A DNA stretch of 64,000 nucleotides from Anaspis maculata. Its lineage: Eukaryota > Arthropoda > Insecta > Coleoptera > Scraptiidae. The notes beneath the pieces are model-generated. The model had not been told where the DNA came from and did no database searches. It saw nothing but the letters and a program-made list of their open reading frames with translations. Shown one piece after another: positions 55,718-64,000 of this stretch. The position numbers were made by a program, and so were the translations under genes. The first letter of the stretch is position 1. Each line of letters opens with the position of its first letter. The DNA is taken from the NCBI GenBank assembly GCA_949128115.1, contig OX421966.1, positions 63,485,416 through 63,549,415 on the forward strand, in the 5' to 3' direction.

Positions 55718-56344
55718 CAGTGTGACACCGCTTGATGCCGCAGATAAATGACATCAGCTTGAGAAGACTCATCGACCAAGAGAGAAACACATTTTCAACC
55801 AACCAACTATTTTTCCAAGTCTGGTACTAATTTTTTGTCTTTGCCAAATCTTGGACAGCTATCAGATCAGTGCAAGTAAAAAATTATGCCCAGTAAGGAA
55901 TCAAGATTTGATCTACTTGAAATTTTTATTTGGATCTGTTTTTGTTGGACCGGTCAAAGTGTGCCGTTGCAATTTCAGAAGCTTGTCTTGTAGCATTTTT
56001 CCGTACTTTCTGCAAGTCCGGTGTCGGTTTCTACGGAAGTCAATCAGGATTATGTGCCTCTATGTCAAAAATGTGCAATTCATTCTTTCAAGGCCAGTTC
56101 TGATTTTTTGCAAAACTTTGTCATCTCAAGTAGTTACAATGAAGAAGCATTACTGTCGAGTATAATGCAATTCTATTGAACCGTTGCAATAATACCTTTC
56201 AAAATTTAGACCCAGACATAGAAAACAATCTGCACATCTTTGCAAACAATCCCAAAAATTTTTTTTGCTGATCTAGGCTCACCTCCATGTCCTCCATCTG
56301 ACATTAAGCGGTGTCGCATTGTTCGTAAATACATAGTAAACCCT
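55718..56344. mobile_element. TA-flanked terminal-repeat element, copy C (diverged)
   Basis: Follows copies A and B in order: TGATGCCGCAGATAAATGAC, TTTTTCCAAGTCTGGTACT, TTGGACAGCTATCAGATC, TAAGCGGTGTCGCATTGTTC, ending ACCCTG|TATAAT. More mismatches than A versus B, so it is an older copy. Confidence 0.5.
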
Positions 56345-56477
56345 GTATAATATGTATAATACAAGAGAAGAGTGCTGACCACTGGCGGCTCTAGCATTTT
56401 CGAACAGGGGGTACGGTTCACCGACCAGGCGCCCTTAAGGTAAGGGCTACAATCGAAATAAGCCCCATGCTTCTCTC

Positions 56478-56858
56478 CAGTGGCGTACCCAGATTTATGG
56501 ACAAGGGGAGGGGGTTGAGGAGGTTTTGTGTATTTTTAAAAGATCGTCTCTGCACTGGACGGCCGCAGCCACTAAAAACTAGCGCCGCAGACGAAAATTT
56601 TTGGCCATAATATTGACAATTATAAACAGAAAAAAGGAGAGCCTCTCTAATTCATTTTGTTTTCTTCCCTTCGAGGCTCAGGCAAAACTCAAAAGTGCAA
56701 AACTATTCAAAAAACATAACCTAAATTCTGTTTTTGAAACAGAATGATACCTGTCAAGTAGGTATAATCAATCAAATGATAATTCGCCAGGGGATATTAG
56801 TTGAAGCCTTAAGGGGGGGATTTATACCCTTCATCCCTCCCCCGTGGGTACGCTCCTG
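56478..56858. mobile_element. Small hAT-type MITE nested in the hAT element
   Basis: CAGTGGCGTACCCA at the left and GGGTACGCTCCTG at the right are imperfect inverse ends; flanks CTTCTCTC (56470-56477) and CTTCTCTT (56859-56866) match at seven of eight bases. Related in its ends to the foldback at 22875-24422. Confidence 0.7.
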
Positions 56859-57190
56859 CTTCTCTTCATGACTTTACTCGAACTCCCTATATGTAGTTGA
56901 TTCATAAGCGGTTTTCAAAGAAAAACGATCATGACAACAACTTGGTTTTGATAGGATGAATTGAACTCTTTTCTACGTATCTATTCTACAAAACTAAATT
57001 TACACCTATGTCTCTGCCTCTTCTGTAATCACCAACAGGGTATTTAGTCAGTCTTCAGTCATCGTAGACCAACTTTTGGTTCTGGCGGAGCCTGGAGGCT
57101 CTAGCCCTCAGCAGATTAGAAAATATTATTTTTTTCTCATATCTTTCAGATTGGCGAATCAATTTTTCTGAAACTTGGCTCATAAGGAAC

Positions 57191-57854
57191 CAGGGTGCGA
57201 AGATTTGAATCAAGTTGATTCAAATCATGATTTAAATCGTGATTTAAATCAACCGATTTTTTTATTTTAATCATTTGATTTATATCACTTTATCGTATTT
57301 GATTTCCCGGTACAGTTTTACGAAATACCGCCAAACTTCATCTCCTTCTTTTTCCTGACATTTTTCCATTTTTCTCCGAGTGCTAGGCAAATATAAAATC
57401 TCGTATACCACCACAACCAGCCTACCACCCCACCCCTGACGAACGACAAACCATACTAAGACGTAACGACACCTGTTGTTTTAACAAGTACCTATTGTGA
57501 ATGATTTGCATATTGTTCAATATATTTAGTATGGGTAATGATTGGAATCATACTGAGTCCCAGAGTTTCAGCTTTTCTGGTAAAAACCGAGAGCTTCAAA
57601 CTTTAAATATGTATAAAAAACAAAGAATCTGGACACCGGAAGAGTATCTATATTTTTTGTACTGTATTTTAGCCTTAACTGACACAGATTTTTCAAATTG
57701 GCAAACAATTTGACAAACCGGAAAAATCTGATCTGAATAAAAAACATCTAATTTAAATAAAAAAAATTTGTTTTAAATCAAAAAAATCCGATTTAAATAA
57801 AAAAAATCGATTTTCTTGTTTTTTTTTTAAATCATGATCTTTTTTTGCACCCTG
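57191..57854. mobile_element. GATTTAAATC-rich foldback with 8-bp duplication, nested
   Basis: CAGGGTGCGAAGATTTGAAT at the left; AAATCATGATCTTTTTTTGC then ACCCTG at the right. TAAGGAAC flanks both sides (57183-57190, 57855-57862). Subterminal repeats of GATTTAAATC and similar. 664 bp, non-coding. The CAGGGTG start is shared with the TA-inserting foldbacks, yet the duplication here is 8 bp. Confidence 0.85.
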
Positions 57855-58725
57855 TAAGGAACACGGATTTACTTACTCATTGTTTGGTTGAATGCATTAT
57901 TCTGGAATGTATCTTCTGAAGCAACCATTTCTTCTTTTTCCCGCGGAGTAGGTGATGAGTGATTTCCCGCCCTCTTACATAGTATGTAATGAATCAATTA
58001 CCATAATGGTTGTGAGTAATAGTACATTACATACTGAGACGAAAAGAGGTTCATTACAGATAAGAGCCAAGGTAGCTGCAGAGCGCGCCGCGGGCCAATG
58101 GTTCGTAATGGTTTATTTCCCAACATTTTCAAAAGTCACTGATGAATAATGATTATGGTGGTTGTGAGTAGAAGTTCTTTCCACCTTCATAGATGTTATG
58201 AGAATAGTTCCAAGATTTGATCGCGCGACGCCCAAATCGAATTTCCACAGGTAACATAATCAATTTCATTGACGAGTTTTTATCACCTTAATTATTTTTT
58301 ACAAAGAGTAATCCATCGGTACTACTTGTGGATTTTTTTTCAAAATTATGAGCTTGACATTTGGCGCCCCTGATTTGCAACAGGGGGTACGGCCGTACCG
58401 TCGTACCCCCCGTGGAGCCGCCAGTGGTGCTGACTAATAGAGAAGTATCTGAGGAGTTATCTGCAATTTCCTATCATCACTGTGATGCATGTTATTCGGT
58501 CGCCAAAGACAACATTGTAATGCGTATAGATAGCTACTGAACAGGAAGCTTCTATAAAAAGCAACATGCTAATCAATAGATAAACCCACAGTCTCGTAAT
58601 TTTTTTGAATAATACTCAGCCTACTACTTCTCCAATTGATGACAGTTGCTTTCAGCAATTTCTGGCCGATTGACAATAAAGCACTTTTGTGTTTCACACA
58701 CTGTGTACACTAGTGTAGTGTACAC

Positions 58726-59277
58726 TGCCCTTGTCTCTGATTTTGGTTTGTAGACGACGTCTTGAGAATAGCATAATGCCTAAACCCCACGTCGACAAAT
58801 GAATGAATATTGAAAAAACGTGTGGCAAGACTTCAAGAACCATTCTAAGCCTTCAGAGCTTGAGTTTGATTTCCCAAGATTAAGTCGAAATTTTCGTAAA
58901 GAATCTGAAATAAACCCAGAATTCTCGAGACAACTCTGAAGCTTTGAATTAATGATGGTGGAACACTTGCGTGTACTTGACTCCGAATTCCAGATTACAG
59001 ACTGGATTTCCGATATCTCCCAACATTTCCGAAATCAAGTCTGAATTCCAGAGATGAAATTGGACTTCCCGGCAAGTTTAACTCGGAAAATTTAATTTTG
59101 ATAATGGCGAGCGCTCTGAATTTATCTGAATTTCCAAAATAACTCATTCTTTCTAGATTTAAGCCTGAATTTTGAGCGATGCCGGCAATTCCAGTTTTGA
59201 CAAAAAAAAGGCGAAAACTCGAAATGAATAATATAAGTTCTGGAACAGAGCGGAATCATCTTGATTATTGCAGAGTT
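58726..59277. other. Intergenic, no gene recognised
   Basis: Repeated GAATTTC/GAAATC words (for example CTGAATTTCCAAAAT, CCGAAATCAAGTCTGAATTC) suggest a degenerate short-period repeat. No frame of note. Confidence 0.45.
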
Positions 59278-59502
59278 TTAGCAATCAGGTTCAAGCCAAG
59301 ATATAGGTATTGATATGGAGTCCGGTCCTGGCATTTGTTTTGACAGTTTGAAGTTCAAGTTCTGTGTAGAATATCGCCACTTTATAGAGAGAAATCCCCG
59401 CAAAAGCGCCCAAAAGTGAATCCAGGCAAAGAAGATATAACACGCAAGAACTGTGAGTATTTGTTGCGCCTGGATCAGAGGAATATTGAGATTGAACAAC
59501 AT
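59278..59502 (-). pseudogene. Cytochrome P450 (CYP4-like) N-terminal exon, orphan
   Basis: From the ATG at 59502 the minus strand reads a hydrophobic anchor (ILTVLACYIFFAWIHFWALL), then basic KWRYSTQNLNFKLSKQ and the hinge MPGPDSISIP. Microsomal P450s, and CYP4 enzymes in particular, begin this way: membrane anchor, basic halt-transfer, then a PGP motif. The frame ends at TAA soon after, with no clear donor site and no heme-binding or other P450 exon recognised to the left, where sequence is repeats. So it is an isolated exon or fragment. Confidence is limited because only the anchor and hinge are visible. Confidence 0.35.
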
Positions 59503-59539
59503 AAATAAGTCGGCGAGCAACGAAATCTGTTATCAGTAT

Positions 59540-59731
59540 TAAGCTTAGTTCCCAGTTACGAATATTCGGACAGAAAATGCGATTCTATATGTCAAATTTT
59601 GAATTCGAGGGCTCTAATTGGCCAATATGACGACTTTGACATAAAATTTTGCATTTTCTGTCCGAATATTCGCATCTGCGAACCCAGCTTTAAGCTTAGT
59701 TCCCAGTTGCGAATATTCGGACAGAAAATAC
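59540..59731. repeat. Inverted repeat plus extra half copy
   Basis: AAGCTTAGTTCCCAGTTACG with GAATATTCGGACAGAAAAT is mirrored by ATTTTCTGTCCGAATATTC...AACCCAGCTT (ending near 59690); a third, direct copy of the left half follows at once (59692-59731). Likely a miniature element with a partial tandem copy. Confidence 0.65.
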
Positions 59732-59956
59732 GAAAGCGACACGGAACAGGCCCGTACTCAAATAAATTCAAAATTACATATCCAACCAAGTTTGCAAAAC
59801 AGATCTGACAACGGTACCGTGGTATCTAAAGTTGGTAGGAAACATTTCTCTCGAGGGGTTGACTCGGGTTTTGTCCTCTGGCGCCGACTCACCTAAATAA
59901 AAAAATATAGATCAGAAGAAAAAAGTTCAGACTAGGTATTTGAACAAAGGAACCAA

Positions 59957-60632
59957 AATGGAGGCTGTGTTGACAAAACTGAAAGAAGAAAGAAATTAAT
60001 ATTAAACTGAACAAACTTGATAATGTTGAGGCTAAAATGGAACAATGTTTTAGAGCGATGGAAGGCTTGAAATTCAAAAATCAATAGTTGAAGAAGCACA
60101 TAAAAAGTCAATAAGAGCGTATAGACACCCTAGAACGCGAAATTGCAAAGAAGAAATTGATCATATATGGCGTCGCAGAGGAAGAGGAAGAAAACGAAGT
60201 CAAACTCGAAATTAAAGTAAGTCAAATAATAAGATCTTTGGGAATAGAGCTGTCTGGAGTGTCTGCACAACAAGACATGAAAAGAAACAAGAAGAATGGG
60301 TAGAAAAGGAAGGGAAAGACCGAGACCGATACAACTAGAAGTAACAACTGAAAGAATGAGGAATGAAATCATGAGAGAAAAGGAAAGATTGAAGGACGAT
60401 CATGCTGACATTTGGATAGAGGAAGCTTTTTCTAAGAAGATACTAGATGAAAGAAGATACCTAGTATATGAAAGAGGAAGAAGCGAAAGGAAAAAAAGCT
60501 TTCGTTAGATACAACAAACTGATAACAGATGAAAATGCATATACATTGAGACAGATAGAGAGAGATATCAGAAAGAAAGCGAAGGCTGACGAAACACCAA
60601 ACAACACTGGAAACATGGTGATCACGTAGTGT
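59957..60632 (+). pseudogene. LINE ORF1 (coiled coil and RNA-binding type), broken
   Basis: Pieces in several frames: MEAVLTKLKEERN, DNVEAKMEQCFRAMEGLK (coiled-coil-like), TLEREIAKKKLIIYGVAEEE, then VSQIIRSLGIELSG, RPRPIQLEVTTERMRNEIMR, then EAFSKKILDERR and, after a frameshift near 60500, FVRYNKLITDE. The order of 'RRxNLIIYGVEE', 'RPRPI.L', 'KxLxxRR' and 'RYNKL' motifs is that of ORF1 proteins of insect two-ORF LINEs. Confidence 0.7.
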
Positions 60633-62487
60633 GAGAGATCTCCAGAAGAAGAGGAAATTAATGTTGACCGAGAAAAAAGAGAGCGGTCACGAACATAGCA
60701 CAGACAAAAAACCAAACAAAGGGAAGTATCAGGCAAAGAAAATAACGACCAAGGCTATGAACACGGATAGACACACAGAAAGGGATACGAACGACTGAGA
60801 AGGAAAAGAGAGGAAAACATTGGAAAGACCAAGGCAGAGAAGGGGAAGAGGGAAGAAAAACGAAAGCCAGAAAAAGTAAGGCAGCTCAATAAATACGAAA
60901 ATTAAAGTTCTGTTTTGGAACGTCGCTGACATATCACAAAAAGTATGTTTTAATATGTTGTTTCCCATCAAATTCTGAAGCGATCCTCGAGTTTTTGGAT
61001 TTTACTCAATTTATTCCGGGTTTCATCAAAATTTTGCATTTCTTTCCTGGGCTAATAGTAAAATGGAGAAGCATTCATTGAGGTGGAAACATTTACCGTC
61101 GGAAAGAGAATCGAATCAGATCTCATGCCACTGGAAATATAGATCGAATTGGAAGAAAAAGTACCTGAAAGAATGGAAAAAAAACAGAGTCGTAATGGAG
61201 AGGCGAGTATGGAACACAAAAACAATCTAGAAATACAAGCAAAGGATGAAAAAAACCGAATTTCAAGCAGAAACAGTAGATGGAAAGATAGAGGAGCTAA
61301 CTGAATACATAGATCAAACTGCACAGAAAGAGAGAACGGAGGTGTGAACGGAAAGAAATGATTGGTGGAACCAGGAATGTACAATAAAGAAAAGGGAAGC
61401 CAGAAAAAGATTGAGACAATGAAAAAACAACAGAGGAACAAGACAAGACTACCTAGAAGCCAGAGAAAAATACAAAATAAAATGTAGAAAGAAGAAGAAA
61501 GGAAGAGGAAAGCAAGATGAAAGAAATCAGAAATGAAAGCAAAGTATGGAAATACATAAACAGAGACAGAAAAAAGAAAGAAAAATAAGTGACAGAATAC
61601 AGAAACACAAGTGGCGAAAACACTTCATGGTACTATTAGGAGAAAAGGAAGAACCAGAAACAAGGGAGAGAGCTGAGTCCAACCAAATCAATGACACTGA
61701 GATCGAGAAAGAAGAAGTAACAAGACAAATACAAAGGCTGAAAAAAAACAAGGCGCCGGGAAAAGACGGAATAGAAAACGAAGCATGGAAGTATGGCCCG
61801 GACAAAGTGCTAGAGAGATTAAGAGAGGTAATGAATGACGTGTGGTGCGGAAAAGGATTCCCACAGCAATGGAGAGAAGAAATAATATGTCCATTACATA
61901 AGAGAGGAGACAAACATGAGATAGCAAACTATAGAGGAATTACCCTGCTTAACGCGGCATGCAAAATTTACTCAATGGTACTAGAAGAAAGATTGGTGAA
62001 AGAGATGGATGAAAGGGGAGTGTTACCAGACGGACAAGCAGGGTTCAGAAAGGGAAGAGGGACGGTGGACAACGTATACATTCTACATCACATAGTGGAA
62101 AGGGAACTGGAAGAGAAAGTTGGACATGTATATGCTCTGTTCATTGACCTAAGGGCGGCATTTGACAATGCGTAGATAGAGAACGACTTTGGAAAAGCTC
62201 TAAAGAAAAAGGCATGAATGAACATCTGATAAACAAAATTGAGGAAGCATATGAGATAACTACAAACAAAGTGAGAGTAAAAGGAGAGGAGAGTGAAAGC
62301 TTCTACACCACGAGAGAATTATGACAGGGATGTCCTTTGAGTCCCAATCTGTTCTCGGTCACGACATTGGAAGAAGATGGGCTTTGTCTGGCAGTCTGAT
62401 AGGCAGTGTGATAACGTATGGAGCGGAGGTCTGGGGGTGGAAAGAATACGAAGAACTCGAAAGAGTACAAGAAAAATACCTAAAATA

Positions 62488-63931
62488 GACAATAGTCCAG
62501 GAATTATAGAAAAAATATCGAACAAAAATGATAACTAGCCGGATTTTTGTATATAAGCTCAGTTAAGCATGTAGTTCAACATAGTAAAAGTCCTCAAGAA
62601 TCCGGTGTGAGCTTCGGCCGTTGTGGCCTCGAGAAGAACTTGAGGATCAGATTTTCGTGTTTATCTCGTAAACGATGGCACTTGGAGGAAAAACACTTCG
62701 AGCAAAATTGTTGGAAATTTTGTTGTCTACAAGAAAGGTCCTCAGATATTCCATCATCAGTCCACTCCTTTTTCGTCAAAACACAAGAAAAGCTGAATAG
62801 TCCAGATGCTCGATGCCGAAGACTGTACGGACCTTGAGTTTCATGATGGCAGGGCGTCACTTGGTAGAGGTGTTGTTCGATCCATTCCCTTTTGATTGAA
62901 ACTTAATGCCATCAATACCAACTATGCCGGCGGCATATACAGGGTGACATAAAGATAAAAAGTTGAACAAATGTACCTCAAGAACCAAAATAGGTGAAGG
63001 CATGTGAATCGCCAAAAATATTTCCAATTTCATGACCATGAAGTCGTCGTGAACTTGAATCAAATATGTTGAGCCGTTTCTGAAATATCTTCAGAAGACT
63101 GAAGTTGTTACGAAAAAAAAATAGTTTTCCGTATATCAGTAATTCTTCAGATCTTGAATCGAAACTTGGTGTTTTGAATCGAAACAATGATAAATTACAT
63201 TTGAAATGAAATAACAGTGAAAAGCCCTTTCTAGGCCAACTAATTTTAGAAAGAACACAGTCAACTTTTTTTCTGGTAAGTAGACGAAAATATATATATA
63301 TTTTTTGTAACAACTTCAGTATTTTGAAGATATTTCAAGAACGGCTCAAGATATTTAATTCAAGTTCACGACGACTTCATGACCATGAAATCAGAATTAT
63401 TTATGGCGATTTACATGTCTTCGCCTATTTTGGTTCTCGAGGTACAAATGTTGACCTTTTTATTTTTATTTCACCCTGTATATGTCGCCGGCATAGTTCG
63501 TCTTGATGGCTTCAAGTTTCAACCAAAAGAGAATGGATCAAACAACACCTCTACAAAGTGGCACTCCGCCATCATAAAACTCAAGGTCCATACCAGTTTT
63601 CAGCATCGAGCATCTGGACTATTTTTATTTTCTTGTGTTTTGACGAAGAAGGAGATGATTGACGATGAAATGTGTGAGGACCTTTCTTGTAGGCAATAAA
63701 ATTTTCAACAATTTCTTCCCAGAAACTTTTTTCCCAAGTGCTATTGTTCATGGAATATACGCGAAAAACTGACCCTCAAGTTCTTCTCGAGGCCACAACG
63801 GCCGAAGCTCACACCGGATTCTTGAGGACTTTTACTATGTTGAACTACATGCCTAACTGAGCTTATATACACCGGCTAGTTATCATTTTTGTTCGCTATT
63901 TGCGATTTAAACAGCTAAAATTTCTTGACAA
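62488..63931. mobile_element. Composite palindrome, copy 2, inside LINE coding sequence
   Basis: Same structure as 38456-39895: AACTAGCCGGATTTTTGTAT ... arms ... CCGGCTAGTTATCATTTTTG, with the TA-flanked foldback 62940-63478 on the axis. The LINE protein reads up to QEKYLK on the left and from LGLEKKTPEYIV on the right, so the composite landed in the LINE. Left end about AGTCCAGGAATTATAG, right end about CTAAAATTTCTTGAC, 12 of 15 bases inverse. The exact target duplication is uncertain. Confidence 0.85.
62940..63478. mobile_element. TA-flanked foldback at the palindrome centre, copy 2
   Basis: CAGGGTGACATAAAGATAAA at the left and TTTATTTTTATTTCACCCTG at the right, TA outside both (62938-62939, 63479-63480), 539 bp. 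It lies at the same point of the outer palindrome as 38913-39448 does. Confidence 0.85.
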
Positions 63932-64000
63932 AATTGGGACTGGAAAAAAAACACCGGAATATATAGTAAGGGAAGAAACGAAAAGATGGAGAATGAAGTA

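Larger units (their letters stand above)
56380..58426. mobile_element. hAT-type element with 8-bp duplication, host to two others
   Basis: CACTGGCGGCTCTA and the complementary GGAGCCGCCAGTG end, flanked by GTGCTGAC twice (56372-56379, 58427-58434). Copies A and B of the block have a single GTGCTGAC here. Inside the ends, AACAGGGGGTACGG is also inverted. No transposase frame; frames at 57501 and 57952 are short and unassigned. Two smaller elements with their own duplications sit inside. Confidence 0.9.
56345..58725. repeat. Third copy of the block downstream of the LRR segment
   Basis: GTGCTGACTAATAGAGAAGT, TCTCGTAATTTTTTTGAATA, AAAGCACTTTTGTG and ACACACTGTGTACACTAGT match 30645-30950 in order, after the hAT-type element at 56380-58426 is ignored. 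No LRR gene accompanies it within the window. Confidence 0.65.
59957..64000 (+). mobile_element. Decayed non-LTR retrotransposon (LINE), open at the window edge
   Basis: Two-ORF layout with a nucleic-acid-binding ORF1, the start of an AP-type endonuclease, a linker, RT and C-terminal region in order on the plus strand, all with frameshifts and stops. RT motif spacing shows an internal deletion after 62355. A 1.4-kb composite palindrome (62488-63931) splits the C-terminal part. The element continues beyond 64000. Confidence 0.85.
60895..64000 (+). pseudogene. LINE ORF2 (endonuclease-RT), broken and interrupted
   Basis: NTKIKVLFWNVADI (60896) is the start of an AP-like endonuclease. A gap, then NDWWNQECTIKKREARKRLR and a charged linker to about 61540. 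The RT open frame (61546-62175) has KNKAPGKDGIENEAWKYG, WREEIICPLHKRGDKHEIAN, YRGITLL, GQAGFRKGRGTVDN and ALFIDLRAAFDNA. A frameshift, REL*QGCPLSPNLF (62330), and then YGAEVWGWKEYEELERVQEK (62418). Catalytic YxDD is missing through deletion. After the insertion LGLEKKTPEYIVREETKRW resumes at about 63935. Confidence 0.85.

Noticed and set aside
61527..61927. Serine- and leucine-rich minus-strand ORFs
   Set aside because: Antisense of the LINE reverse transcriptase frame.

Overview
This is eukaryotic DNA, most likely from an insect, and a sap-feeding hemipteran is a reasonable guess. It is A+T-rich. The one clearly intact gene has a short (about 60 nt) spliceosomal 5'-UTR intron. Nearly everything else is transposable elements of typical arthropod families: LINEs, a Penelope-like element, hAT-, piggyBac- and TA-inserting elements. 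The species guess is inference from composition and repeat style. No rRNA, tRNA, CRISPR, viral or bacterial gene was recognised.

The clear coding content is a pair of paralogous leucine-rich-repeat (LRR) surface-protein genes on the minus strand. The first (28073-29806) is intact: signal peptide, about 13 LRRs, stalk and one membrane span. The second (46368-47726) lies in a colinear copy of the same segment (about 27995-31027 versus about 45900-54745) and is frameshifted before its membrane span. Minor candidates are a P450-like first exon (59278-59502), a well-framed small exon (18719-18791) and four weak small ORFs.

Roughly a third of the window by my estimate is long inverted repeats (foldback elements). 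Several have target-site duplications (TSDs) visible by eye: TA (4810-6129, 21249-22837, 26170-27249, 32999-33658, 42647-44189), TAA (7530-8918), TTAA (41027-41910) and 8 bp (22875-24422, 53658-54628, 56380-58426, 57191-57854). They are nested inside one another and inside retroelements. The retroelements are a Penelope-like element (32370-about 34970, plus), a zinc-finger non-LTR element (50748-54646, minus) and a second non-LTR element running off the right edge (about 59957-64000, plus). All are decayed.

Region by region: 1-11 kb holds foldbacks and a TAA-flanked element that contains a LINE tail. 11.5-15.1 kb is a Foldback-like element whose arms are arrays of ~145-bp repeats. 16-20 kb has further small elements and one candidate exon. 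20.8-25.8 kb is a tandem-repeat complex bounded by inverted ~18-bp arrays and split by two foldbacks. 27.5-31 kb is LRR segment A. 31-46 kb is Penelope, foldbacks, a piggyBac-type element and a dispersed repeat. 46-54.7 kb is LRR segment B, opened by three large insertions. 55.7-58.7 kb is a third partial copy of the segment's downstream block, opened by a hAT-type element with two more inside it. 59-64 kb is the P450-like exon and the decayed LINE.

The most unusual signal is that three palindromes (1329-3442, about 38456-39895, about 62488-63931) carry a TA-flanked foldback exactly at their symmetry centre. Two of them are copies of one composite, and one of those sits inside LINE coding sequence, so the composite seems to move as a unit.
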